Position numbers and translations under genes: made by a program
Part shown: positions 15,942-25,423 of the stretch, piece after piece
How the letters are laid out: each line of letters starts with the position of its first letter
Position numbering within the stretch: the first letter of the stretch is position 1
Assembly (NCBI GenBank): GCA_046074525.1
Contig: JBJTOK010000067.1
Location: 1-64,000, forward strand
Length of the DNA stretch: 64,000 bases
Reading direction: 5' to 3'
Origin: JAHEZL01 sp046074525
Lineage (GTDB): Bacteria > Bacteroidota > Bacteroidia > Flavobacteriales_C > GCA-002722245
Notes under the pieces: generated by a model
Told to the model about the DNA's origin: nothing
The model's database searches: none
What the model saw: only the letters and a program-made list of their open reading frames with translations

Positions 15942-18287
15942 CTAGAAGTTGAAGTTGTAAGATAAAGCCGGAATAGCCCTGCCGATAATGGTGTAGCGAA
16001 CAGCCTGGGTTTTTGTGGCGTCATTCGGATCGGTTTGGAAATAGATGGTGAAGGCATTCTGACGCGCATATACATTGTATACGGAGATCACGAATTCACC
16101 ATAAAATTTGCGGTTTTCTTTTTCTTTCGGTTTGATGGTTACCGACAAATCCAATCGGTGATATGGCGTTACCCTGAAGTTGTTGCGCGCATCATTTTCT
16201 GTGTTAGGGATAATATAGCCCTGCACCACGTAGCGACTGTTAGGGAAGGTTGACGGCACGCCGGTGGAATATACAAAGTTGGCCGAGGCCTCTATTCGAG
16301 GAGTAATGCTGTAAGACAAAATCAAACTAAGATTATGTGTTTTGTCAAAACGCGTAGGGTACCACTTGCTCTGATTGATGCTTTCTACCTTTTTCTCCGA
16401 GCGGGAGAAGGTATAGCTGGCCCAGCCAGTAAAGCGTCCTTCGCTTTTTTTGGCGTAGAGTTCAAGTCCGTAAGATCTTCCTAATCCAGGCAGTAAATCA
16501 CCTTCGTATTTATCGTTGAGCAGGAGCGAGGCATTCTTGATATAATCCAATTGGTTTTGCATCCATTTGTAATATACTTCGGCCGATGTTTCAATGATGT
16601 GCTTGCTTCCGAAATTATGGAAATAACCCATCGCTACCTGGTCGGCCAGCTGAGGTTTGATGTTATTGGTACTCAAACTCCACATATCGAGTGGCGTTGA
16701 TGCTGCAGTATTTGATAAAAGGTGAATGTACTGCGCCATTCTGTTGTAGCTGGCTTTCACAGAGCTTTTTTCAGTAAGGTCGTATTTGAGGGAGAAGCGT
16801 GGTTCAGGATTATAGTATTGCGTAATGATTTCGGCATCGCTGTGATCGGTAGTACCCAGCAAAGGTTTGGCAATTCCGGCTGTAGTATCGCCGTAATTGT
16901 AGCTTTTTCCCGGACCGATAAACTGATATCCCGAGTAGCGCAATCCGTAAACAAGGATGAGCCTTGAACTTACCTTCTGTTCGTTTTCCAGGTAAATTCC
17001 CGATTCCAGTCCGTACTTGTCTTCCAGACTGAAAGAGCTACTTTGTCCGCTTGAAGAAAAAGTCGCTGTTCCTGGTTTGATCTTGTAGAGCGTGCTTTGT
17101 AATCCGAACTTCACTGTGTTTTTGCTATTGATATAATAAGTGACTTCCGGCTTTACAGCATAATTGATCACATTGGACTTCCAGTGGAAACCATCGTCAT
17201 CACTCTCGCCAGCGTCAAGGCGGTAATCGTAATTACTATAATAGGTAGTGAGATTCATGAACATTTTTTCACTGAACAGATGGTTCCAGCGCAGGGTGGC
17301 AGTGGAATTCCCCCAATTAAAGCCAAAACCACTACTGCCAAAAACGTCACGCCCCATATAGCCTGAGAGGTAGATTTTATTTCGGGAATTGATTTCCCAA
17401 TTGGTTTTGGCAGTTAAATCATAGAAGTAAAATTTGGAGTCTTTTAAATCACCCGTTAAAAAGGGTTTTGCCAGAAGGTCTACATACGACCGGCGTCCGG
17501 CGATGATGAATGAAGCCTTGTCTTTAATGATAGGGCCTTCAACACAAAGACGGCTGAAGACAGGTAGACCGATACCGCCATTGACCTTGAATTTTTTCTT
17601 ATTCCCATCTTTCATTCTTACATCGAGAAGAGAAGACAGTCGTCCGCCATACTGAGAGGAAATCCCACCTTTTACCAGCTTAACACTTTTCACTGCATCA
17701 GGATTGAATACAGAGAAAAATCCGAAAAGGTGAGAAGAATTGAATACAGGAGCTTCATCCAGAAGGATTAAGTTCTGATCGATATTTCCACCGCGCACAT
17801 TGAATCCCGTGGCGCCTTCACCAACCGTTGATACTCCCGGAAGGGTTTGAATGGTCCTGATAACGTCGGGCTCCCCCAGCAGGGCAGGCATTTTTTGAAT
17901 GGCCTTGATATCAAGTTGGATGGTGCTCATATCGACCTTCTTCACATTGTCGTTTTTCTTTTTCGAAGTCACCACAATCTCCTTCACAGCAATTTTTTTC
18001 ATCTCAATATTGAGCTTTGTGTCCTGGGTAAGATTAACTTTCTGTTCGACGTTGTTGTAGCCGTTGATGGAAATAATCAGAGTATATTCTCCCTTTGGGA
18101 GGGTAATGGAGAAAAATCCATATTCATTGGTAGTTATTGAAGCACCAGTTTCCTGCACCAGGACATTGGCTCCGATAATTTCTTCGCCGCCTTCCGGACT
18201 TCTCACATGGCCGCTTACTGTATAATTTTCCTGGGCAAAGGCAGTCAGGGATGAAAGCAGAAATAAGAAGGGTAAAATTTTCCTCAT
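15942..18287 (-). CDS. TonB-dependent receptor with N-terminal regulatory-like domain
   Basis: A 781-residue outer-membrane active transporter. In order: signal peptide (1-18); a carboxypeptidase-regulatory-like domain (about 22-100, VSGHVRSPEGGEEIIGANVLV); a plug domain with IRTIQTLPGVS and FNVRGGNIDQNL; then a 22-strand-type barrel ending in LSYNFNF with a terminal Phe. A linker of Lys-rich VTSKKKNDNVKKVD precedes the plug. The receptor imports a large or scarce substrate powered by TonB-ExbBD, none of which is in the window. The substrate is not identifiable. It is co-transcribed with the DUF4249 gene. Confidence 0.92.
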   Translation of the reverse strand: MRKILPFLFLLSSLTAFAQENYTVSGHVRSPEGGEEIIGANVLVQETGASITTNEYGFFSITLPKGEYTLIISINGYNNVEQKVNLTQDTKLNIEMKKIAVKEIVVTSKKKNDNVKKVDMSTIQLDIKAIQKMPALLGEPDVIRTIQTLPGVSTVGEGATGFNVRGGNIDQNLILLDEAPVFNSSHLFGFFSVFNPDAVKSVKLVKGGISSQYGGRLSSLLDVRMKDGNKKKFKVNGGIGLPVFSRLCVEGPIIKDKASFIIAGRRSYVDLLAKPFLTGDLKDSKFYFYDLTAKTNWEINSRNKIYLSGYMGRDVFGSSGFGFNWGNSTATLRWNHLFSEKMFMNLTTYYSNYDYRLDAGESDDDGFHWKSNVINYAVKPEVTYYINSKNTVKFGLQSTLYKIKPGTATFSSSGQSSSFSLEDKYGLESGIYLENEQKVSSRLILVYGLRYSGYQFIGPGKSYNYGDTTAGIAKPLLGTTDHSDAEIITQYYNPEPRFSLKYDLTEKSSVKASYNRMAQYIHLLSNTAASTPLDMWSLSTNNIKPQLADQVAMGYFHNFGSKHIIETSAEVYYKWMQNQLDYIKNASLLLNDKYEGDLLPGLGRSYGLELYAKKSEGRFTGWASYTFSRSEKKVESINQSKWYPTRFDKTHNLSLILSYSITPRIEASANFVYSTGVPSTFPNSRYVVQGYIIPNTENDARNNFRVTPYHRLDLSVTIKPKEKENRKFYGEFVISVYNVYARQNAFTIYFQTDPNDATKTQAVRYTIIGRAIPALSYNFNF

Positions 18288-18481
18288 GGGTATTTTTATT
18301 GAAATTAACAGATAACAAATATAGTTGTAGAATGTGTATCTACAAGCCTAATTAGGCCAGTCGACAAGGTTGGTCGGTAAATGGTAAAGTCCTTTAGTTT
18401 AATAACTTGTTTAAAAAAATATACTCAGCTGGCGGGCAGGCCGTTCTATTTTTATACTTTTAAACATCTAAAACTTAACCT

Positions 18482-19393
18482 ATGGAAGAAAAAGAAAAAT
18501 CATCATCCAAAACCAAAACGATACTCATCGTGCTTTTGGCTTTGTCGCTTGCGGGTAACGCAATTTTGTTTTTTGCAGGAAAATCTAAAATAGAAGAGAA
18601 GGAAGATAAACTGGTAGAGGTGGTAGGAGAGCTCGATTCTGTTAAAGTGATTTACAATGAAGTGTCGGCGGAAAGTATCCGGCTGAAAGGCGACAATGAA
18701 AAACTCAATGGCGTACTGAGCGAGAGAGACAAGGAAATTGAGGAAAGCAAGAAGCGCATAGATGAGTTTGTAAAAACCATCAAAGACAAAGATCAACTCA
18801 TCAAAGCTATCCGGGGGGAGCGCGATAAGATGAAGAAGAAAACTTCTGAATACGAAGAGCGCATCGATCAGTTGTTGCTGGAAAACAAGGAACTCACCAA
18901 GAGAAAGCAGGAACTTGAAGAAGAGCTCAGCGACGTTTCTTTCCAGAGAGATCATTACAAAACCAAAGCTAATATTGGTGCTAAACTGAAAGCGGAGTAT
19001 GTGCAAACGAAAGCGTACAGAGACCGTATGTTTGGTAATGGTGAAAAACCAACCAGCATGGCAAAGAGAACCAAGAAGATTGATGTTTGTTTCAGCGTAT
19101 TGAAAAATGAAATTGCTGAAAACGGACCGAAAACGGTTTACCTCCGTGTTATTGCGCCAAACAGCGAAGTAATGGGCAATGCCGGAAAAGCATCAGGTCA
19201 GTTCACCAGCCCTGAAACCAACAAGGAAGTGAAATACTCTTCCAAGAAAGAATTTACTTACACCGGAGCTCAGCAGGATATCTGCCTCTCTTATGAGGAA
19301 GAAGCCGAGAAGATGTTCCCTGTTGGAGAATACACCATTGAAATTTATGTGGACAAGATGTTGAGCTCAACGTCGAAGTACACGTTGAAATAA
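18482..19393 (+). CDS. Single-pass membrane coiled-coil protein of unknown function
   Basis: A 303-residue protein: a charged cytoplasmic start (1-11), one transmembrane helix (about 12-32), a long Lys/Glu-rich coiled coil (about 35-165), then a globular beta-rich C-terminal domain (about 180-303) containing KKIDVCFSVLKNEI, VYLRVIAPNSEVM and a final strand ending YTLK. I do not recognise a named family. The arrangement suggests an inner-membrane protein whose coil and globular end project into the periplasm. It is closed by a strong terminator immediately downstream. It is divergent from the TonB receptor gene, with about 195 bases between them. Confidence 0.75.
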   Translation: MEEKEKSSSKTKTILIVLLALSLAGNAILFFAGKSKIEEKEDKLVEVVGELDSVKVIYNEVSAESIRLKGDNEKLNGVLSERDKEIEESKKRIDEFVKTIKDKDQLIKAIRGERDKMKKKTSEYEERIDQLLLENKELTKRKQELEEELSDVSFQRDHYKTKANIGAKLKAEYVQTKAYRDRMFGNGEKPTSMAKRTKKIDVCFSVLKNEIAENGPKTVYLRVIAPNSEVMGNAGKASGQFTSPETNKEVKYSSKKEFTYTGAQQDICLSYEEEAEKMFPVGEYTIEIYVDKMLSSTSKYTLK

Positions 19394-19412
19394 AAATTTA
19401 AAATTAACTTAG

Positions 19413-19441
19413 AGCCCCGTCCATCCGACGGGGCTTTTTTT
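19413..19441 (+). terminator. Strong terminator abutting the ABC ATPase start
   Basis: Perfect 9-bp stem AGCCCCGTC (19413-19421) / GACGGGGCT (19427-19435) followed by seven T. The T-run ends one base before the ATG of the next gene at 19442. Confidence 0.9.
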
Positions 19442-20158
19442 ATGATGTTACAGGTAAAAAATATTTCATTCAGCTATCAGGGAAAGCCTGTGCTCAATAA
19501 TGTTTCTTTTGAAGTGAAGAAGGGAAAGGTGCTTGGTCTTCTGGGGCGCACTGGTGTTGGGAAAACCACTTTGCTGAAACTGATCAAGGGGTTGATGGAT
19601 GCAGAGAAAGGGGGGGTGTATTTCAAAGGAGCTCTGGTGCTTGGACCAAAAGATATGCTTGTGCCTGGGCATCCTGAAATTCAGATTGTGAATCAGGATT
19701 TCCAGTTGTTCGATAAGATCAATGTATTTCATAATATCAAACACCTGCTGATTCAGTTTGATATGGCATATCAGGAGAAGCGTGCTACACAGATTCTTAA
19801 ACTGTGCGGCTTATATAAATTCAAGGATAGAATGCCTAAGGAGCTTTCGGGCGGACAGCAGCAGTTGATTGCCATTGCCCGCGCTTTGGCAAAGGAACCT
19901 GAACTGATCTTGCTGGATGAACCTTTCAGTCATCTCGATAATATCTCTAAAAAAGAAGTGAAAGAAGTTTTGCTGCGCATCAAGGAAAAATACAACACTA
20001 CTTTTCTTTTTGTGACACATGATCATCGTGAAGCGCTGGAACTGAGTGATGAACTGATGGTGATTGATAAAGGAAAAATAGTGCAGAAGGGCAAGCCTGC
20101 CGAGTTGTATAAAAATCCGAAGAATAAAGTGGTGGCCGGGTTGCTGGGGATTATTTGA
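19442..20158 (+). CDS. ABC transporter ATP-binding subunit without adjacent permease
   Basis: A 238-residue ATPase with all the motifs needed for activity: Walker A GRTGVGKT (35-42), signature LSGGQ (135-139), Walker B LILLDE (155-160) and H-loop His193. The length fits importer or lipid-type ATPases. No permease or binding protein is next to it, so its partner is encoded elsewhere. The ATG at 19442 (or 19445) follows the T-run of a strong terminator directly, leaving no room for an ordinary leader if transcription stops there. Expression therefore requires read-through or a promoter inside the upstream gene. Confidence 0.88.
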   Translation: MMLQVKNISFSYQGKPVLNNVSFEVKKGKVLGLLGRTGVGKTTLLKLIKGLMDAEKGGVYFKGALVLGPKDMLVPGHPEIQIVNQDFQLFDKINVFHNIKHLLIQFDMAYQEKRATQILKLCGLYKFKDRMPKELSGGQQQLIAIARALAKEPELILLDEPFSHLDNISKKEVKEVLLRIKEKYNTTFLFVTHDHREALELSDELMVIDKGKIVQKGKPAELYKNPKNKVVAGLLGII

Positions 20159-20168
20159 CTTGAGAATA

Positions 20169-22508
20169 TTATAACATCAACCTCCTCAGTCTATCCATCG
20201 AATCCTGGTTTTTCGGAAGCTTCATAGCATTGATGATTTGCTCCTTTTCTTTATCGGTAAGGTGCCAGCTGAGGGAGAGTTCTTTGTGTTTCCCATGGCC
20301 CTGAGGCAATTCAAAATTTACAACGTCGATTTCACCATCGAACCATTCAGAGCAATATTGAAGGAGCTGATCATGGTTCATGTCTTGGGTTCTGAACATA
20401 TTTCCGTAAATGCTTCCAACAGGAGAAAATAATGATTGCATGAAAGTTTTGCTCTTGTTTTCTGATACGGTGAATGATTTTTCACTGTCTCTGATTTGCA
20501 CAAAGATGATACCGCTGGTATTGGTGCTTATCCAGTTTCTGTATGTGTAGATGAATTTCAGGGAAGTTTGGATCCCGAAATTATCCCTTACCCCTGCATC
20601 CATCACCTGTATTTCGGGATCGCTAGGTAAGCTTGCAATTGGCATAATGAAAGGGAAAGTGGCGCTCATTCTCAGTGCCGAGGTAAAACGAAGATTATCG
20701 GCATCCTGTTCCCTGAAGAAACGGCGGAATTCAATAGCATCCAGAACATAATCACTGCGGATATTGTTTTTTGGCTGCATGTAAGAGAGATAGGAAATCG
20801 GCTGCGAAGAAATAAGCAGTTTACTACCATCATTGATGATGGTCGGTGCCATGATGAGCATAGGAATCAGGGCCTGATTTTCCGGCTCTGTATATTCCCA
20901 CAAACGCTTTTCCATCACATGTTCGGTATTTTCGTTGAGGTCGGATTCAAAGGCATAACCCCTGTCGATTTTGTACTTGTATTCCCCGTCATTAAAGCTG
21001 CGGAACTTGAAAATTAGGTCGTTGAGCGTTACGTGAAAAGAAAGTTTGTTAAGTAAGTCCTTGGAGATGTTCTCGCGGTATTTCCATGCATAGAGGTTAT
21101 CGATTTTCCCCTGTTGTTTACGAAGGTACAATTCACGCAGGTAAGCAGCGCCTACCATGCCTCCCGACGATCCGGTAAACATTTGTGTGTGATTGAGTAG
21201 TTGTCCGTTCAGTACGCTATCGGCATAAGTCATGGTGTAAAAAGTCCATAACGATGCACGCAATCCGCCTCCCGAGCAATTCACAAAAACCAGTTTCGGT
21301 TTCTGTTTGCGCGCCATGGAGTTTTTATTGTTCTTCTTTCTCCAGTTATCGAGAATGCTAATAGTATGGTTGAAGTCGTTTACATAATTCTCTGCATTGA
21401 TGTTTTTAGAGAGGGTATGCGAACTGAAATTTGCTTTTGTGCTGTTGTAATTGAGTCCGTAAGCCTTGTTGTTTGAATCAAAGAAATCGAATTGTGAAAG
21501 GTAGTTGAAGAGCAGGAAGAGCCCAAGCAGTACAGCTGTTGCCCAGCCCCTGAACCACGAATGAATAGCGGAATCGAGCATTAAAAAGAGCGTAAACAAT
21601 AGAATTAAACTCGCGCCTGCAGGGATGATAAAGTAATGGATATCGCTCATGAAACTGAGTCCGATAATTGATAGGAAAATCAGTATTTCAAACAGGGCAG
21701 CGTTGAGGTGATTCTGGTCGAAAACCTGTTTGAGCATCTTGTTGTCGTAGTGATCGATATTCCTCGCCAGTCGGATTTTAAATGGACTGCTCAGGTAAGT
21801 CGATACATTCCATTCCCTGTCGATATTAATGAAATCGTCCCATTCTACTTTCTTGTGTAAAACGCCTTTAATGGTTTTCGCGGCTTTTTGTTTTTCATCA
21901 GGGTAAAGGTCGATATCGTCCTCGTCTTTCGCTTCTTCGTGCTCCTGTTCTACAGCTACGTCTACACCAAACATCTTTTTAATGTCTTTGTTGGTAGAGG
22001 AAAAATAAGCGAAGCACAGAAAAATATTAACAACATAACCAGCAATGAAAACCAGCAGAATGCCACCAATATAAAGCCATCCTTCGTTGGTTTCATTGAT
22101 GTAATATTTTACCACGTTCCACAGGTAAATCACTATTCCTATGATAGGTAAGATGGAATTGTTGACGCAGTATTTGATGAATGGTCGCGACAAAGTAGCG
22201 AGAAAGGCGAAGCGGTGACCGTTCATGATGTACGATGAAATATTGAAGGCCATCACAAAGCCACCATAGGAAAAACCCATGATGAAATAAGCAAAAAGAG
22301 AAACATGATGCAGATATTCCGGAGAGAGGAACAAATGCTGAATACCATAATTACTGGCAATATTACCGGTAATGAAACCGAGTATGACCAGCCAGAACAT
22401 GATGATGAAATGATTGTTTTTAAGATGCACCCACACCAGTTGTAGAGGGAAGAAATACAACCACCTTTTAACGTAAAGATTTTGTAAAAGGCGTTTTCCT
22501 ACACTCAT
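20169..22508 (-). CDS. Multi-pass membrane protein with patatin-like phospholipase domain
   Basis: A 779-residue protein. The first half carries about seven to nine hydrophobic helices (roughly 33-55, 72-95, 115-135, 148-170, 272-287, 292-312, 322-340) and an acidic cytoplasmic stretch. The second half has the patatin landmarks: the oxyanion loop CSGGGLRASLW (about 410-420), the nucleophile elbow GSSGG (Ser448) and the catalytic Asp in DAGVRD (about 637). Such enzymes hydrolyse acyl lipids through a Ser-Asp dyad. The fusion to a polytopic membrane region suggests action on membrane phospholipids or lipoproteins from the cytoplasmic side. The ATG at 22508 is preferred over a TTG six bases upstream. 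Confidence 0.8.
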   Translation of the reverse strand: MSVGKRLLQNLYVKRWLYFFPLQLVWVHLKNNHFIIMFWLVILGFITGNIASNYGIQHLFLSPEYLHHVSLFAYFIMGFSYGGFVMAFNISSYIMNGHRFAFLATLSRPFIKYCVNNSILPIIGIVIYLWNVVKYYINETNEGWLYIGGILLVFIAGYVVNIFLCFAYFSSTNKDIKKMFGVDVAVEQEHEEAKDEDDIDLYPDEKQKAAKTIKGVLHKKVEWDDFINIDREWNVSTYLSSPFKIRLARNIDHYDNKMLKQVFDQNHLNAALFEILIFLSIIGLSFMSDIHYFIIPAGASLILLFTLFLMLDSAIHSWFRGWATAVLLGLFLLFNYLSQFDFFDSNNKAYGLNYNSTKANFSSHTLSKNINAENYVNDFNHTISILDNWRKKNNKNSMARKQKPKLVFVNCSGGGLRASLWTFYTMTYADSVLNGQLLNHTQMFTGSSGGMVGAAYLRELYLRKQQGKIDNLYAWKYRENISKDLLNKLSFHVTLNDLIFKFRSFNDGEYKYKIDRGYAFESDLNENTEHVMEKRLWEYTEPENQALIPMLIMAPTIINDGSKLLISSQPISYLSYMQPKNNIRSDYVLDAIEFRRFFREQDADNLRFTSALRMSATFPFIMPIASLPSDPEIQVMDAGVRDNFGIQTSLKFIYTYRNWISTNTSGIIFVQIRDSEKSFTVSENKSKTFMQSLFSPVGSIYGNMFRTQDMNHDQLLQYCSEWFDGEIDVVNFELPQGHGKHKELSLSWHLTDKEKEQIINAMKLPKNQDSMDRLRRLML

Positions 22509-22619
22509 TGGCAATGGCTAAAAATTATTGATAAGCACTTTACGACAATTTAGTAATAATGTTTTCGGGAGGAGTAAGATTTGTTTGAAGTTGCCAACAG
22601 AGGATGGCGGAAAACGTTG

Positions 22620-23819
22620 CTATTTGGCGTTTTCAGACTTCTTTGCTGTGTAGTAAACATAGCTGGCTATAAGTAGTGCAATCAGCCAGGGATCAATCAG
22701 CAGGCGGTGGCGGCTTTCAAAGTAAAACCAGCATTGTAAAAGGCTAAGCATGATGAACGGCAGCATGAGCAGCTTCAGCTTTAGGTATTTTATCAGGGCA
22801 ATCAATAGCAATATTACCAGCACAAAGTTGAAGATCCGGTACAGCAACCATGGGTTTTTTAATTGGTCGCCGTTGTCTTCACTAATGCGCTCAGGCAAAA
22901 ACCAGAAGTTTTTCAGTTTAATGGCAAAAAGCCTGAATACATGTTCTGGTTCGTTGCTTAATGTTTTCTTGTATTTAGAAAGGAAAAATTCATTTTGCTC
23001 CTTTACAGATGAATATTGCAGAGTCCTGAAATCATCTTGGGTAAGCGCGCTGTAATAATTCTTGCCATTGAGCAGGTAGTTGCCTCCCTCGGAATTATGC
23101 AAACTCCCTTTCCACAATATTTTCCCGTTGGTGGAAGTGAGTCCGAGAATACCATCGCTGAGGTAATTGTGCATGAGCCACGGACTCACCATTATGGTCA
23201 TTCCCAGTAAAGCATAACCGAGTTTTTTAAAAGCTTTCTGATAAATTAATATCACGATGATGAGGGCGGGAAAGATGATGAAAGTACCTCGGCCAAGAAC
23301 GGCAAGGCCTATCATGATCCCGCCTTCCACAGGGTGCCGGCTGCCTTTGTCCATAAGATAAAGCAACGCTCCAATGCCAATATTCAGCATCAGGAAATCA
23401 TGGATGAAGGGATGCACGTGCATCAGTTCGTAATACAGAAAAGCGGGATGGAGCAGGGGGAGCAGGCAAAGAAGATGAATTTTTTTCATGGACAACGGTA
23501 TCCATCCTTTGAACAGCAGCTTTTGCAAGTTCGAGCGGAAGAAGAGACAGGCGACAGCTGCCAGTAAAATATTCAATATTATTCCCGACACCGCGCTGTG
23601 ATTCATTGCCAGCGCTATCGACAGAAGGATAGGGTATACCGGGAATTGAAAACTGTGGTTTATTGCGCCGTCATTCTCATAATAGAAATTGCCACTTTCC
23701 AGGATGTTTTCGGCAATCAGATAATCTTCCCAGGTTTGAATAGATGGAAGGAAAAAGCTAAGGGCAATCTTCAGGCAGCTAAGCGATGCAAGCACAATAT
23801 AGAATGCTTTGGTATTCAT
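22620..23819 (-). CDS. Polytopic membrane protein, GT-C/ArnT-like glycosyltransferase candidate
   Basis: A 399-residue inner-membrane protein with about ten hydrophobic helices. After the first helix a loop contains WEDYLIAENILESGNFYY, which resembles the acidic (D/E) first extracytoplasmic loop of GT-C enzymes that use lipid-linked sugars (family 39/83). A large C-terminal loop and helices follow. It overlaps menE by 4 bases (23816-23819) as the downstream gene of that pair. The overlap suggests co-transcription, not shared function. The donor and acceptor are unknown. Confidence 0.6.
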   Translation of the reverse strand: MNTKAFYIVLASLSCLKIALSFFLPSIQTWEDYLIAENILESGNFYYENDGAINHSFQFPVYPILLSIALAMNHSAVSGIILNILLAAVACLFFRSNLQKLLFKGWIPLSMKKIHLLCLLPLLHPAFLYYELMHVHPFIHDFLMLNIGIGALLYLMDKGSRHPVEGGIMIGLAVLGRGTFIIFPALIIVILIYQKAFKKLGYALLGMTIMVSPWLMHNYLSDGILGLTSTNGKILWKGSLHNSEGGNYLLNGKNYYSALTQDDFRTLQYSSVKEQNEFFLSKYKKTLSNEPEHVFRLFAIKLKNFWFLPERISEDNGDQLKNPWLLYRIFNFVLVILLLIALIKYLKLKLLMLPFIMLSLLQCWFYFESRHRLLIDPWLIALLIASYVYYTAKKSENAK

Positions 23820-24853
23820 ATTTCCCTGCGCTTGATTTTCCCTGAAGCAGTGTAGTGGAATTGGCTTACTGTGCGGATTTCCCTGATTTGCTCATATTTG
23901 TCAAGTTGTTTGTTGAGTAAACTCAAATCAGGTGCTTCCTGTCCTTCCACTATTAGAAGGAGTCTGTTGCCCAGTTTTTCATCAGGAAGCGATGAGACAA
24001 TAAAAGGAGAAGTGATAAAGGCTTTCAGTTTGTTTTCAATGCTTTCGGGATTGAGTTTGATGCCCCCGCAGTTGATGATGTTGTCGTAACGCCCCAGCCA
24101 CTCAAATTCCTTGTTGTTGTGTAGTTTCACCACGTCATTGGTAACTACATCAGTATCACAAACCTTTGGTGCTTTCACGATGAGGCAGTCCCGGTCATCC
24201 GTAGAAAAGGAAACATCGGGAAGGGCGAGGTAGCTTTTTTCTGCCGGCGGGTTGATTTGTCGCAGGGCTACGTGACTAAGGGTTTCTGTCATGCCGTAGC
24301 TATGATAAACCCGACATTTATAATTGCGAATCAGTTTAGTGCTTTCATCGCTGAGTGGCCCGCCACCAATGAGAATTTTCCCAATCCTGTTGAGCTTTTC
24401 AGCAAAAGGAGAATGTAAAATGTTGTAGAGCTGATTAGGTACCAGTGCCGTGAAATCTATTGGTGTATCGAAATGCTCGAGCGGATTGCCGGAAGGTTCG
24501 ATCGCGAAAAGCTGCCACTTCAAAACAGCGCAGCGCACAATCATCATCTTTCCGGCGATATATTGGGGAGAAAGGGCCAGCAAAGCTTTGCTGTTTTCCT
24601 GCAAATGGAAGAAAGCCCCTGTCATCAGGGCGCTGTTGACCAGTTTTTGTTTTTCAACCCTGATTGTCTTTGGATCGCCTGTGGTTCCTGAAGTTTGAAG
24701 CGCAATAAGATCGTTCTCACTTAGCCATTCAAGGATAAATGACGATAGGTCTTTTATCCAGGGTTCCGGACTTTCACTCCATTGCTTGCAAAGTTGAGTG
24801 ATTTCAGATTGTGAAGTCTTAGCGAAATCAATATGTATGCTCTGTAAACTCAC
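23816..24853 (-). CDS. menE: o-Succinylbenzoate-CoA ligase (short AMP-binding form)
   Basis: A 345-residue adenylating enzyme that activates o-succinylbenzoate with CoA in menaquinone synthesis. It has the P-loop-like TSGTTGDPK (54-62), YGMTETLSHVALR in the centre, RYDNIINCGGIKLNP near the hinge and GKIKRREI with the catalytic Lys at the end. The length of about 350 residues is typical of Bacteroidota MenE, which lacks part of the usual N-terminal region. The start is GTG, since the frame closes just upstream at a stop. Other men genes are not in the window. Confidence 0.85.
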   Translation of the reverse strand: MSLQSIHIDFAKTSQSEITQLCKQWSESPEPWIKDLSSFILEWLSENDLIALQTSGTTGDPKTIRVEKQKLVNSALMTGAFFHLQENSKALLALSPQYIAGKMMIVRCAVLKWQLFAIEPSGNPLEHFDTPIDFTALVPNQLYNILHSPFAEKLNRIGKILIGGGPLSDESTKLIRNYKCRVYHSYGMTETLSHVALRQINPPAEKSYLALPDVSFSTDDRDCLIVKAPKVCDTDVVTNDVVKLHNNKEFEWLGRYDNIINCGGIKLNPESIENKLKAFITSPFIVSSLPDEKLGNRLLLIVEGQEAPDLSLLNKQLDKYEQIREIRTVSQFHYTASGKIKRREI

Positions 24854-24870
24854 TCCCTAAAAGTAGAAAT

Positions 24871-25326
24871 CTATTTTAAAATGATGGCTGAACGCGTATC
24901 GAAACGCAAAAAGCGCTTTTGGCCTTTTGCGTAACCTTTTACTTCTCCGGGAAGTTGTGAGCTATCCTCCATTTGCGCCAAGCCCTGAAGAATGCAGCGT
25001 TGATGAAGCAGAGAATCGTTGAAAGTCAGCGGTTCTTCCAATACGGCATAAAAGTAATGCAATGAATCGCTCTTCAGGATAATAGTACTTCCATTGATTT
25101 TTTCAATCCTGCCAAGGATTTTTGCCTTGGCCTTCGTTTCATCCACCAGTTCGTGCTCAATGAATTTAGCTTCCAGGGCATTGAAATGATCCATTTCCTC
25201 GAGTCCGATCACGTGTCCTTCAAGCGCTATTTTTCCTTTATAGTTGTAAGGGTGTTGAATAACGGGGCTTTCGGCGCAGGCGGCCATCGTTAATGCAAAG
25301 AGTATTAATAGTTTAAAGCACTGCAT
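24871..25326 (-). CDS. Small lipoprotein of unknown function
   Basis: A 151-residue protein with a lipobox (TMAAC, Cys17) and a beta-rich mature part containing KGKIALEGHVIGLEEMDHFNA and ILQGLAQMEDSSQ. I recognise no family. It stops 17 bases before the menE start and could be transcribed with menE and the GT-C gene. It is divergent from the gene at 25424. Confidence 0.65.
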   Translation of the reverse strand: MQCFKLLILFALTMAACAESPVIQHPYNYKGKIALEGHVIGLEEMDHFNALEAKFIEHELVDETKAKAKILGRIEKINGSTIILKSDSLHYFYAVLEEPLTFNDSLLHQRCILQGLAQMEDSSQLPGEVKGYAKGQKRFLRFDTRSAIILK

Positions 25327-25349
25327 TCTACAATATTAATAAGATTTAA

Positions 25350-25382
25350 TTTGCTTCGTAATATATTTTCCAGTTACCTTTG
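25350..25382 (+). promoter_or_regulatory. Bacteroidota-type promoter of the 25424 gene
   Basis: TTTG (25350-25353), a 21-base spacer, then TACCTTTG (25375-25382), an exact TAnnTTTG -7 box. It would start transcription about 35 bases before the ATG at 25424. Confidence 0.5.
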
Positions 25383-25423
25383 GCTTCCGGGAAAGTGAGG
25401 GCTTTGCCGTTTAACCTACGAAA

